Source of the DNA: DATAQC01 sp038238185
GTDB taxonomy: Bacteria > Actinomycetota > Acidimicrobiia > Acidimicrobiales > AC-14
DNA length: 64,000 nucleotides
Direction: 5' to 3'
Assembly: GCA_038238185.1 (NCBI GenBank)
Contig: JBBRXY010000009.1
Location: 1-64,000 of the forward strand
This document shows positions 37,630 to 45,668 of this stretch, one piece after another. How positions within the stretch are numbered: the stretch's first letter is position 1; every line of letters starts with the position of its first letter. The position numbers were made by a program, and so were the translations under genes. A model generated the notes under the pieces. It saw only the letters and a list, made by a program, of their open reading frames with translations. It ran no database searches and was not told the origin of the DNA.

Positions 37630-38271
37630 TCACGGGTTAGCGGTGGCCAGGTACCGGATGCGGCCGGCGATGTTGACGGCGTGGTCGCCGAGACGCTCGT
37701 AGAACCGTCCGACGAGGGCCAGCTCGATAGCCACGGGGATGGAGACCGTCCCCGAAGCCAGCTCGGCCGTGAGGCTGATGTGCACATCGTCGAGCTCGTC
37801 GTCGCTCTCCCGGAGCTGGGCGGCGGCGGTGCCGTCACGCTCGACGTAGGCCTCGGCCGTCGCCCGCCACATCTGCACCCCGACCCGGCCCATCTGCTCG
37901 ATGAGGCCCCGGATGCGTGGGGTGAGCTCGGGGGTAAGACCACGAGCCGCCCGCTGGGCGATGTGCTCGGTGAGGTCGCCGCTGCGCTCCAGCTCGGGCA
38001 CGATGCGCAGGACGGACAGGAGGAAGCGCAGGTCTTCGGCCATGGGTGACTGCAGGGCGATGACGCTCTGAACGAGCTCCTCGACCTCGACGTAAATGTC
38101 GTCGATGATCCGGTCGCGCGCGACCAGGGCACGGGCCGACTCCCGGTCACCGGCCAACAGGGCGTCGGTGGCGCCGGCCAGGCCTTCGCTGACGAGGGCG
38201 AACAGCTGCAGGACCTGAGCGTCGATCTGGTCGAGCTCACGGTGGAAGGCGACTCGTAGTTCCTCGGGCAC
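37630..38271 (-). CDS. phoU: Phosphate transport regulator PhoU
   Basis: A 213-residue protein with two three-helix PhoU repeats. Each ends with an acidic metal-binding motif, visible in LRFLLSVLRIVPELERSGDL and ELALVGRFYERLGDHAVNIA. PhoU restrains the phosphate sensor kinase and Pst uptake. The pst genes and PhoR are not in this window. It lies 28 bases after the Fn3-protein gene on the same strand. Confidence 0.93.
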   Translation of the reverse strand: MPEELRVAFHRELDQIDAQVLQLFALVSEGLAGATDALLAGDRESARALVARDRIIDDIYVEVEELVQSVIALQSPMAEDLRFLLSVLRIVPELERSGDLTEHIAQRAARGLTPELTPRIRGLIEQMGRVGVQMWRATAEAYVERDGTAAAQLRESDDELDDVHISLTAELASGTVSIPVAIELALVGRFYERLGDHAVNIAGRIRYLATANP

Positions 38272-38299
38272 GATCCGACCCTAGGTGATGGCGTCGCCG

Positions 38300-39481
38300 T
38301 CAGTGCTCCAGGGGCTGGGCCAGCACGCGCCGGTTGAACCGCCGCAGGTGGAGGGCGAACACGCACATGAGCAGGCCGGTGGCGACTGGCAGGAGCAGGG
38401 TTCTGCGGCTCGTCGAATGACCGAGGATCTCCACGGAATCGGCTCCGGCGTCGGAGGCGTTCTTCGGCCCGAAGGGCAGAGTGGCCGAGAAGGTGCCGTC
38501 GGGCAGCGTGACCCCCCCGGGCACGGCGATCTTGGGCGGGGCACCCCCCGCGGCGAGGAACGAGGACAGGTCGAGCGGGGCGGGAGAGCCAGTTGTGAAC
38601 GCCCCGCCGGGTCCGGGAGCGGCGAGGGCACCCGGCCCGCCCGGTCCGCCGGCGGGCGATCCCGGCCCACCCGGTCCACCTGGCCCACCGGGCGATCCCG
38701 GCGGGGGGGGAACCGACACTGCGGCCCCCGCCGATGCCGCAATGGCCCGATTGCTGACCTCGCCGTTGCCGTCGGGCCGGACGGCCACCACGAGGTACTG
38801 GAACTGCCCACCCGACTGCGCCGTGGTGGTGTCGGTCCAGCTCACGGTCGACCCGTCCGGCGGTTGGGGAATGTTCGGCCCCACGGGCTGGAAGCCCGAC
38901 CCTCCCGGGCCCGTCCGCTGGACCTGGTAGCCCACCAGGTCGGGTTCGGTGTTTCGCGTCCACTTCAAGGTGACACTGCGGTCCGGATTGGAAGAGGCGG
39001 TCACGTTGGCCGGGGGAGCGGGAGCAACTTCGATGTTGAAGCTCGTGTCTTGCCTGGTGGTCACCGGGGCGTTGTTCAGGACGGCATCGAGGATCTTCCT
39101 GCCCGAGACCACGACCGCGACGTCGTAGGGGCCGTTGTAATCGAGCCCCTGGGCCGTGAACGAGAAGTGGGTGGCCTTCTGGCCCACCGGGTCGGCGCAG
39201 TCGCCGCACGACGGGGAGGTGCCGGGGTGCAGGCGGGAGGTCATGGTGATCTCGGCGCCGGTGATCCAATCGAGCTGGCCCGCCATCTCCGCCGATCCCG
39301 ACACCGTGGCGCTGGCGCCGTCGACCCCCGGCGGGTCGACATTGACGGTGAGGGCCGGGTCGGCCATCGCTGTGGTGGCCGGTGCTACCAAGGCCAGTGA
39401 CGCGATCGCCGCCGTGGCCATGCCGGCCACCGCCCGGCGGACTCTGCCACCCTGCTCGGGCCGGGCCGCTCGGGCCCTCAT
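38300..39481 (-). CDS. Secreted, membrane-anchored fibronectin type III protein with a collagen-like tract
   Basis: A 393-residue surface protein starting at the ATG 39481, which overlaps the sortase stop. A signal peptide (AVAGMATAAIASLALVAPA) leads to an Ig/bacterial-fold region with a cysteine pair (SPSCGDCADPVG), an Fn3 domain (ASSNPDRSVTLKWTRNTEPD), then a Gly-Pro tract (GSPGGPGGPGGPGSPAGG) and a proline-rich stalk. The C-terminus is a single helix (TLLLPVATGLLMCVFALHLR) with a basic tail and no LPxTG-type motif. I infer a surface or pilus-associated role. Confidence 0.75.
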   Translation of the reverse strand: MRARAARPEQGGRVRRAVAGMATAAIASLALVAPATTAMADPALTVNVDPPGVDGASATVSGSAEMAGQLDWITGAEITMTSRLHPGTSPSCGDCADPVGQKATHFSFTAQGLDYNGPYDVAVVVSGRKILDAVLNNAPVTTRQDTSFNIEVAPAPPANVTASSNPDRSVTLKWTRNTEPDLVGYQVQRTGPGGSGFQPVGPNIPQPPDGSTVSWTDTTTAQSGGQFQYLVVAVRPDGNGEVSNRAIAASAGAAVSVPPPPGSPGGPGGPGGPGSPAGGPGGPGALAAPGPGGAFTTGSPAPLDLSSFLAAGGAPPKIAVPGGVTLPDGTFSATLPFGPKNASDAGADSVEILGHSTSRRTLLLPVATGLLMCVFALHLRRFNRRVLAQPLEH

Positions 39482-40110
39482 GCCTGTTTCAGGTCCTTGG
39501 AGAGTGTGGCCTTGATCACGAGGCGCTCGGCAGCCGAGCCCTTGGGGTGACAGGTGGTGAGGGTGAGCGTGCGGTTGCCCCCCCTGGCGTCGAGCACCGA
39601 GAGGTCGTTGGGAGTTACGACGAACGGTTCCTTGGACACCTGGTACACGCATCCGCCGACGGGCGTGTCGAGCTCGATGGTGGATCCCACTTTGAGCCGG
39701 TCGACGTTGGCGAAGGGCTTGCCGAAGGTGGTGCGGTGCCCGGCGATGGCCACGTTGCCGACATCGCAGGGGAGCGCGGTACTCGGGTAGTGGCCGGCTC
39801 CGGCCCGCAGGGCGCTCGGCGTGGTCCCCTCGACCACGACCACGTCCACACCGATGTCGGGGATCTTGAGGCGGGTGAGGCTGTCACCCGTGCCTACCTT
39901 GCGGTCCTTGTAAGCCTGGCGGAGCTCGGGGCTGGCCAACTGCTTGCCGAGGCGGTCCTGGAGGCGGCCCTGCCAGAGGTTGCTGGCCAGCGGGTAGGCG
40001 ACCAGCACCAGCCCGGCGAGGAGGAGCATGACGGACACCGCGGACAGCGTTCGCCGCAGCCACAGCTTGGAGCTGAGCAGCTCCGAGACGGATTGTCTTT
40101 CCTGGGTCAC
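39478..40110 (-). CDS. Class E-type sortase
   Basis: A 210-residue membrane-anchored transpeptidase: an N-terminal helix (TLSAVSVMLLLAGLVLVAYP) followed by the sortase barrel. The catalytic triad is visible as His125 in AIAGHRTTFG, Cys187 in LTLTTCHPKG and Arg196 in AAERLVI. Class E sortases of actinobacteria prefer LAxTG signals, and the gene immediately upstream in the same direction ends in LARTG. It therefore most likely anchors that protein. Its stop is overlapped by the start of the Fn3-protein gene. Confidence 0.88.
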   Translation of the reverse strand: MTQERQSVSELLSSKLWLRRTLSAVSVMLLLAGLVLVAYPLASNLWQGRLQDRLGKQLASPELRQAYKDRKVGTGDSLTRLKIPDIGVDVVVVEGTTPSALRAGAGHYPSTALPCDVGNVAIAGHRTTFGKPFANVDRLKVGSTIELDTPVGGCVYQVSKEPFVVTPNDLSVLDARGGNRTLTLTTCHPKGSAAERLVIKATLSKDLKQA

Positions 40111-40227
40111 GGTCTTTCCCGGGTCACTAGAGAATCACGCACTGGAGATTCACGGTTGTTGGGCTCTCCGAGGGTACCGGACGAGCCCGCTTCAACTGGG
40201 CCGCTCAGAGCCGGAAATTCCGGACCT

Positions 40228-41466
40228 TCAGCGCCGGGCGCGGGTCACCCGACGGGTCACGAAGGCGGCGAGGATCAACATCATCCCCATCGGCAGCCAC
40301 GGTGCCTCGGCGCCGGTGCGGGCCAGCTCGGCGGCCTTGACCTCGGCCGGCGGGTTCTCCGGTGGGTTCACCGACTGGGTGATGAGGGCCTTGGCCCCGC
40401 CCACCGCAGACTCGGCGTGGGCCAGCTCGAGATTGATGCCACCGGAGACGCCTTTCAGCAGCTGGAGGCTCACGCCATCGGCCACCGCCCCGACGGTGCC
40501 GTCAGGGTTCGAGATGGTGCGGCCCGCACCGATCGAGATGGTCGATTCGAGGAGGGTGCCGGGGAACAGCACGATGGGTGCGCCCAGGCCGACAGGCACG
40601 GTCAAACCGAGTACCTGGAGGGTGAGCAGGGAGGGGTCGAAGGAGGCTGCGCTCTGGCCCGTGGAGCGGTCGAACGTCGAGCTGGCCTTCGCCGACCCGA
40701 GCACGATGGAGATGAGCGGGGGGGCGCCCACCAGCCCGAGCCCGGGCAGCACGTCGATCTCGCCGCCCTGGGCCGTGGCCAGCGCCGTGACCTTGCCGGC
40801 GTCGGTGGTGACCGACGACGTGGTGTCGCCGACGTGGACCGTGGCCAGGTTGGTCACGTTCTCCAAGGCGTCCACCAGGCTGCTCACCGGGCTGTTCAGG
40901 TTGAGTCCCAGGTTCCCGAGCAGGGGATCGAGGGCGCCACCGAGCAATGGTTGCAGGGTGCTCGTGACCGTGCCGATGACCTGATCGAGGACCGGCGTGA
41001 GGGCGTTGAGGATCGGCCGGAGCAGATCGAGGACGAGGTTGAGGAGGCCGACGTCGATGTCAGCGATGTTCGCCGCGGCAGCGGCCATGGGATTGCCCCC
41101 GTTGGCCGAGGCCGACGACTGGGAGCAGGCGAGGGCCACGGTGAGGATGCCCTGGATGGGCAGGTTCAGGGCACAGGCCTTGGGCGACGACTGGTCTTGG
41201 CCGGCCGTGGCGTCGGCCTTGCTGGTGGAGTCGGCGATCAGGCCCAGACCGGAGCCGTTGGCATGGGCCTCGGGCGTCGAGTTGGCCTGGGCATCGGTGG
41301 ACCCGGCCGTGAGCTTGATCCCGAGCACGTCAAGATTGAGTGCCCGGGCCGCGGCACTTCCGGCGAAGGCTTCGGCGTTGTCGGCTGAGGCAGGTGTCGT
41401 GGCGAAGAGCCCGGACACGACCATGCTCGACAGTGCGAGAGCGCAGAGGCGCCCAGTAATTCTCAC
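40228..41466 (-). CDS. Sortase-anchored surface protein (LARTG signal)
   Basis: A 412-residue secreted protein from the GTG at 41466. It has a signal peptide (LCALALSSMVVSGLFATTPA), a long low-complexity body rich in Ala, Leu, Ser and Thr with regular hydrophobic repeats (LLNLVLDLLRPILNALTPVL), and a C-terminal cell-wall sorting signal: LARTG at residues 381-385, a hydrophobic helix and a RRVTRARR tail. The LAxTG form fits the class E sortase downstream. The body is not a recognised enzyme. Confidence 0.8.
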   Translation of the reverse strand: MRITGRLCALALSSMVVSGLFATTPASADNAEAFAGSAAARALNLDVLGIKLTAGSTDAQANSTPEAHANGSGLGLIADSTSKADATAGQDQSSPKACALNLPIQGILTVALACSQSSASANGGNPMAAAAANIADIDVGLLNLVLDLLRPILNALTPVLDQVIGTVTSTLQPLLGGALDPLLGNLGLNLNSPVSSLVDALENVTNLATVHVGDTTSSVTTDAGKVTALATAQGGEIDVLPGLGLVGAPPLISIVLGSAKASSTFDRSTGQSAASFDPSLLTLQVLGLTVPVGLGAPIVLFPGTLLESTISIGAGRTISNPDGTVGAVADGVSLQLLKGVSGGINLELAHAESAVGGAKALITQSVNPPENPPAEVKAAELARTGAEAPWLPMGMMLILAAFVTRRVTRARR

Positions 41467-41510
41467 GTTTTTTCGTCCCCCTCGGACCGGTGCCTTTGTC
41501 GGCCTGTGAT

Positions 41511-41530
41511 GCGGGCATGAACAAGCCCGC
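41511..41530. terminator. GC-rich stem-loop between the tad genes and the LARTG gene
   Basis: GCGGGC and GCCCGC form a perfect 6-base stem with an 8-base loop. It lies between the end of the TadE-like gene and the LARTG gene, which run in the same direction. There is no U-tract, so it may be a weak terminator or an mRNA-protecting hairpin. Confidence 0.3.
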
Positions 41531-41610
41531 CTCCACAAGATGGCGGAAGTGTCAGCCGCGTCACACAACAGATTCGCCGTCGTCGCCCGAACTCCTGCTT
41601 CAGGGCGGCA

Positions 41611-42006
41611 CTAGCGCTCTACGCGCATGGTGGCCGAGGCCTCGAGCGTCAGATCACCGAGGGCGGCGCCGACGAGGGGTACCCGGCTCGGCGCCCGGTA
41701 CCGGACCTCGACCCGGACGTGGGTGCCCGGGCCACCGCGACCGCTGACGCCGACCTCGAGACGGTCGCCGTCGAGGTTTGAGCCGGCCAGCGCCACGCGG
41801 CGCACGGCGTCGGGGTTGGCTTCCACGGCCGCTTCCCGAGCCGCTTCTCGTGCGGCGTGGACCACGAGCACCTGGTCGCGTACGAGTAAGCCGACTTGCA
41901 CTACGGCCAGGAGAACGAGCGCGACGAGGGGGAGGACGAGGGCCAGCTCCACTGCGGACTGGCCCCCGTCTCCCTGTCCCCTCGTTCTCAGGCCACCACG
42001 GCTCAC
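41611..42006 (-). CDS. TadE-like minor pilin
   Basis: A 131-residue protein whose N-terminal membrane segment QSAVELALVLPLVALVLLAV is the TadE signature; it continues HAAREAAREAAVEAN, as in TadE/TadF minor pilins. The GTG start at 42006 overlaps the stop of the Flp-like gene (GTGA). It would be processed by a prepilin peptidase, which is not in this window. Confidence 0.85.
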   Translation of the reverse strand: MSRGGLRTRGQGDGGQSAVELALVLPLVALVLLAVVQVGLLVRDQVLVVHAAREAAREAAVEANPDAVRRVALAGSNLDGDRLEVGVSGRGGPGTHVRVEVRYRAPSRVPLVGAALGDLTLEASATMRVER

Positions 42007-42254
42007 TTCACCTTGCCGGTGATGGCATTGAGCACGGCATCGAACAGCTTGCCGATGAGATCGGACTTGGTGGCCCAGGCCACGAGGAGTAGGGCGATGG
42101 CCGCGGCGCCGAGGAGGACCAGGGCGTACTCGGCTGAGGTCTGCCCCCGCTCGTCGCGCCGCAGGCGTCGGGTGATCGTGGTGGCGAGGGTCGACGGTTG
42201 ACCCGAGGCGAGGGCCAGGAGGGCCGTGTGGACGTGGATGTAGGCAGCGAGCAT
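42003..42254 (-). CDS. Flp/DUF4244-type pilin subunit
   Basis: An 83-residue protein with the actinobacterial Flp pilin core: RRDERGQTSAEYALVLLGAA, then AIALLLVAWATKSD and LIGKLFDAVLNAITGKV. The processing site would be near the Gly-Gln before SAEYAL. It is the likely major subunit of the Tad pilus, encoded 84 bases after tadC. Confidence 0.85.
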   Translation of the reverse strand: MLAAYIHVHTALLALASGQPSTLATTITRRLRRDERGQTSAEYALVLLGAAAIALLLVAWATKSDLIGKLFDAVLNAITGKVK

Positions 42255-42338
42255 GTGGTGCTCCTTCGTTTCGTTGGAAACTTCGATGGGGGAAAGCGCC
42301 GGGGGAGGGCGGGAGATGAAGCGTCAGGGGATGACGCG

Positions 42339-43202
42339 TCAGACGCGGAGCGAGCGAACGGCGCTGGCGATGAGGGGCGCCACGGTGAGCAGCCCGAAGG
42401 CGGGGAGCGTGCAGGTGACCAGAGGGAAGAGGAGTTTCACGGGGACCTTCCGGGCCGCCTCCTCGGCCCGGCGGCGGTGATCGCGCCGAACCTCGTCGGC
42501 CAGGCGTTCGAGGCTGGTCACGAGCGGGGCGCCGTAGCGTTCGGAGGCGACGAGCGCCCCCACCAGGGGACGGACTGCCTCGCCGGCCCGAGCCGGGAGG
42601 TCGTCGAGCGCGTCGGCGAGGCGCCGCCCGAGGGCCACCTCCTGGGTGACCCGGCGCAACTCCGCGGTGAGCGGCCCCGACCCGCGGCGGGCCACGTGGC
42701 TCACCGCCAGCCCGACGGTGAGGCCGGCGCCCACAGCGAGGGTGAGGAGGTCGACCACGTCGGGAAGGTCTGCCGCCAGTGTGGCCAGGCGACGGCGCTC
42801 TCGGCGTCCGGCGCCGATGCCGGGCACGCCCCACGCCACCAGGGCGGCGACCGGCGAGGCCAGCGGGACGACGGGCACCACGACGGCCGCCACGGCCACC
42901 GCCGTCCCGAGCCGGCGGGCCCGGGTCGGCGACGGTGGCTGGTGGACCCGTCGCAGCAACCAGGCGCCGAGGCGTTCGAGGAGGCATCCCGCTGCGTGCG
43001 CCAGCCCGGTAGGGCCGGCGACGGTGATACCGGCGGCCCGGCTGCTCGTCGGCGTGGTTCGGCCGGTGAGGGTCCGCACCCGTTCCGGCGCGGGACGCCA
43101 TCGGAGCGACGCGGCCACGACCACTGCGGCCCATGCGCCGGGAAGCAGGGCACCCCACCCGGCTGCGAGGATGCCGACCGAGGCGGTCACCGTCGCCGTC
43201 AC
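42339..43202 (-). CDS. TadC-like type II secretion F-domain protein
   Basis: A 287-residue integral membrane protein from the GTG at 43202, overlapping the tadB stop (GTGA). The T2SSF domain is in the C-terminal half: DLPDVVDLLTLAVGAGLTVG, ALDDLPARAGEAVRPLVGAL and RRRAEEAARKVPVKLLFPLV. With TadB it forms the inner-membrane platform of the Tad pilus machine. Confidence 0.87.
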   Translation of the reverse strand: MTATVTASVGILAAGWGALLPGAWAAVVVAASLRWRPAPERVRTLTGRTTPTSSRAAGITVAGPTGLAHAAGCLLERLGAWLLRRVHQPPSPTRARRLGTAVAVAAVVVPVVPLASPVAALVAWGVPGIGAGRRERRRLATLAADLPDVVDLLTLAVGAGLTVGLAVSHVARRGSGPLTAELRRVTQEVALGRRLADALDDLPARAGEAVRPLVGALVASERYGAPLVTSLERLADEVRRDHRRRAEEAARKVPVKLLFPLVTCTLPAFGLLTVAPLIASAVRSLRV

Positions 43203-44299
43203 GGGTTCACCCGGGAAAGGCGGTTCATCCACATCCACCCGAGGCCGTCGAGGACACCGCCGGCGGCGAGCAGGGCGAACCCGGCACCGGTGTGGAAGAG
43301 GAAGACGGCGGTCCGGGGATCGGTGGTGGCGGCGAAGGCCCCGAACCCGAGCGGGGCCAGGCTGATCACCAGTGCGGAGATGCGCGCTTGGGACGACAGG
43401 GCGCGGACCTCGGCGAGCACGGCCAGGCGGTCGCGAAGGGTGGTGGCCACTCCGTCGACGGCCTGGGCTTGGGCGCCACCGGTCTCCGCGCCCAGGCAGA
43501 GGGCGGCCACGGCCAGGCGGACACCCGGGAGGGGGCGACGGTCGGCCAGGTGGTCGAGGGCCTGCACGAGCGGTACTCCCCGCTCGGCCTGGGTCGACAC
43601 CCGTTCGAGCTCCTGGCCGAGGGGGCCTGGTGTCCGGGCCGCGGCCTCGCCGACCGCCTGGCGGAGTGATGCGCCGGTGCGCTGCGCCCGGGCCACCGCC
43701 TCGAGCGCCCCCGGCAGGGCGGATTCCACCCGTGCGTCGCCCCGGCCCCGGCGGGCCCGGAGGACGACGATGGGCCCTGCGATGGCGAGCGCGGTGCTGC
43801 CGAGGGCGAGGGTCGGTCCGGCAGCGACGAGGACGACGAGGCTCGACACCGGGACGCCGGCACACCACAGTGTCCAGGCCGCGGCCGGATCCACGTCGAG
43901 GTCGGCGGCCACCAGCGCGGGACCCAGCCACCGGGGCCCGCCTCCCCAGCGGTTCTGGTCGGGCTTCTGGTCGTCCTGACGACCAGAAACCCGACCAGTT
44001 CGGGATGGCGCGCCGTGCAGGTGGTCTGAGTCGTGGGTCGGCAACCGCCGGACGACGGTGGTGCGACGGGCGGCACCGAGAGCGAGGCGCACGGCCAGAC
44101 AGAGTGCCGCCACCAACGCACCGCTCGCCAACGCGCCGGTGACGGTGTGGAGGCCGGCCACTGCGTTCAGGCCACGCAGGCCGGCCACTGCGTTCAGGCC
44201 ACGCAGGCCGGCCACTGCGTTCAGGCCACGCAGGCCGGCCACTGCGTTCAGGCCACGCAGGCCGGCCACTGCGTTCAGGCCACGCAGGCCGGTGGTCAT
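43199..44299 (-). CDS. TadB-like type II secretion F-domain protein with an N-terminal repeat and an inserted palindrome
   Basis: A 366-residue protein from the ATG at 44299, which overlaps the tadA stop (ATGA). The T2SSF domain is C-terminal (LPGALEAVARAQRTGASLRQ, GVPLVQALDHLADRRPLPGV, ARISALVISLAPLGFGAFAA). Two oddities precede it: five copies of the nonapeptide GLRGLNAVA directly after the start, encoded by identical 27-base units, and a palindromic DNA segment encoding GRQDDQKPDQN in the linker. Both keep the frame. The repeats may form an extra hydrophobic or amphipathic helix before the first membrane segment. Confidence 0.85.
   Translation of the reverse strand: MTTGLRGLNAVAGLRGLNAVAGLRGLNAVAGLRGLNAVAGLRGLNAVAGLHTVTGALASGALVAALCLAVRLALGAARRTTVVRRLPTHDSDHLHGAPSRTGRVSGRQDDQKPDQNRWGGGPRWLGPALVAADLDVDPAAAWTLWCAGVPVSSLVVLVAAGPTLALGSTALAIAGPIVVLRARRGRGDARVESALPGALEAVARAQRTGASLRQAVGEAAARTPGPLGQELERVSTQAERGVPLVQALDHLADRRPLPGVRLAVAALCLGAETGGAQAQAVDGVATTLRDRLAVLAEVRALSSQARISALVISLAPLGFGAFAATTDPRTAVFLFHTGAGFALLAAGGVLDGLGWMWMNRLSRVNP
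43955..43998. repeat. In-frame palindromic element in tadB
   Basis: The left arm CTGGTCGGGCTTCTGGTCGT (43955-43974) and the right arm (43979-43998) are complementary at 19 of 20 positions around a 4-base loop. The palindrome sits in the linker of TadB and keeps the frame. Its core TGGTCGTCCTGAC reappears on the minus strand of the inverted repeat at 46908..46957. Confidence 0.85.
44151..44285. repeat. Five identical 27-base tandem repeats
   Basis: Five head-to-tail copies of a 27-base unit, with no mismatches I can see, form the start of tadB and encode GLRGLNAVA five times. The perfect identity implies recent slippage or gene conversion, so copy number is likely to vary between strains. Confidence 0.95.
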
Positions 44300-45534
44300 G
44301 GCTCCAACCACGTGGTATCCGGCGGAATGAAGCCCGGGGCCCGGCCCTGTCGCTCCGGGAGAGCGACCACCGACCTGGCACCGGCCAGCCGCCGGGTGCG
44401 GCCGCCGGGCCCTTCCGGGCCGGGCACACGCCTTCGTCGACCATCGTCGCCCCCGCGCCGGTCGGTGGCCTGGCGCACCTCGGCCACCTCCACCACTTGG
44501 CGGGAACCGCCGGGGGCCCGTGCCACCTGGACGACGAGGTCGAGGGCGGACTCGAGTTGGGTGCGCACGGCGTCGAGAGGAAGGTCGACGTCGCCCATCA
44601 GGATCATCGTCTCGAGGCGCCGCAGGGCGTCGACCGGGCTGTTGGCGTGGCAGGTCGACAGCGAACCTTCGTGGCCGGTGTTCATGGCCTGGAGCATGTC
44701 GAGGGCCTCGGGGCCCCGGACCTCGCCGACGAGGATGCGATCGGGTCGCATGCGCAGGGCGTTGCGGACCAGGGTGCGGACGGAGACGGCTCCTGCTCCC
44801 TCGGCGTTGGCCGGGCGAGCCTCCAGGCGCACGACGTGGTCGGCGGGAAGGCGCAGCTCGGCCGCATCCTCCACGGTGACGACCCGTTCCCCGGGTGGGA
44901 TGTGGCCGCCCAGGGCATTGAGCAGCGTGGTCTTTCCGGCACCGGTGCCGCCCGACACCAGGATGTTGAACCGGGCCCCGACCGCCCAGGCCAGCAGGGC
45001 GGCGACGCTCGGTGCGGCGAAGGCGCTCAGCGGCACGGGCCGGGTCCCGAAGCGGCGGATGGTGAGGCAGGGCCCGTCGACGGCCAGGGGCGGTACGACG
45101 GCGTTCACCCGGGAGCCATCGGGCAGGCGAGCATCCACGAGGGGCGCAGACCGGTCGACCCGGAGCCCGAGGGGGCCCACCACCCTCTCGATGAGGTGCT
45201 CGATGGCGGCGGCGTCGAGGTCGAGGGGAATGCGTTCGAGGCGGCCGGCCCGCTCCACCCAGACCCTTTCAGGTCCGTTGACCATGACCTCGGTGACGGT
45301 GGGGTCGGCCAGGAGCGGCTCCAGCGGCCCGAGCCCCTGCACCTCGGCAAGGACCTCCTCGACCACTCGGGCCCGCTGGGCGGCGCCGAGCAGTGGAGCC
45401 TCCTCGCCCACGAGGACGGCCAACCGTTCGGGGAGCACCGCACCGACACCCTCGGCCAGCAAACGGGCGTGCACCCGGGACCGAACCGAGACATCATCCC
45501 GCTCGGTCACGGGACAGGACCCGACGAGGCTCAC
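44296..45534 (-). CDS. TadA-like pilus assembly ATPase (VirB11/GspE family)
   Basis: A 412-residue secretion ATPase from the GTG at 45534. It has ADPTVTEVMVNGPERVWVER at the N-domain, Walker A VSGGTGAGKTTLLNALGG, the Asp box RVVTVEDAAELRL and Walker B RPDRILVGEVRGPEALDMLQ, plus the His box GHEGSLSTCHANS. It powers Tad pilin assembly. The start region is duplicated: the same first nine codons (SLVGSCPV core) occur 134 bases upstream, where they overlap the tadZ stop and begin a 45-codon frame. Confidence 0.92.
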   Translation of the reverse strand: MSLVGSCPVTERDDVSVRSRVHARLLAEGVGAVLPERLAVLVGEEAPLLGAAQRARVVEEVLAEVQGLGPLEPLLADPTVTEVMVNGPERVWVERAGRLERIPLDLDAAAIEHLIERVVGPLGLRVDRSAPLVDARLPDGSRVNAVVPPLAVDGPCLTIRRFGTRPVPLSAFAAPSVAALLAWAVGARFNILVSGGTGAGKTTLLNALGGHIPPGERVVTVEDAAELRLPADHVVRLEARPANAEGAGAVSVRTLVRNALRMRPDRILVGEVRGPEALDMLQAMNTGHEGSLSTCHANSPVDALRRLETMILMGDVDLPLDAVRTQLESALDLVVQVARAPGGSRQVVEVAEVRQATDRRGGDDGRRRRVPGPEGPGGRTRRLAGARSVVALPERQGRAPGFIPPDTTWLEP

Positions 45535-45667
45535 GGCTGGACCGTCGCCCGCAGGGCGTCGACTCCGCGCTCCCGACACGGGTGCCCCGTGGGGAGATGG
45601 CATGTGGGCCCGCCGCCGACAAGGCGGTGGGAGGGGCCGGCCACGGGACAGGACCCGACGAGGCTCA
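45508..45667. repeat. 26-base direct repeats at the tadZ-tadA junction
   Basis: An identical 26-base sequence occurs at 45508-45533 and 45642-45667 in the same orientation. Each copy spans a stop/start overlap and the codons for SLVGSCPV, and includes the small palindrome CGGGACAGGACCCG. The 108 bases between them do not resemble tadA. Confidence 0.9.
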
Positions 45668-45668
45668 T
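45531..45668 (-). CDS. 45-residue frame between tadZ and tadA, created by a repeat
   Basis: Starting at an ATG that overlaps the tadZ stop (ATGA), this frame reads MSLVGSCPVAGPSHRLVGGG onward and ends at a TGA overlapping the tadA GTG. Its first nine residues equal those of TadA. It may be the original tadA start now separated by an insertion, with ribosomes passing through it to reach tadA. Whether the peptide does anything is unknown. Confidence 0.4.
   Translation of the reverse strand: MSLVGSCPVAGPSHRLVGGGPTCHLPTGHPCRERGVDALRATVQP

Noticed and set aside
41467..41610. Possible c-di-GMP (GEMM) riboswitch upstream of the LARTG gene
   Set aside because: A short GACAAAGGCACCGG stretch looked suggestive, but the conserved CACAGGGCAAACC half and the paired stems are not there.
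44151..44285. Possible CRISPR array
   Set aside because: The repeats are contiguous with no spacers and are in frame inside tadB.
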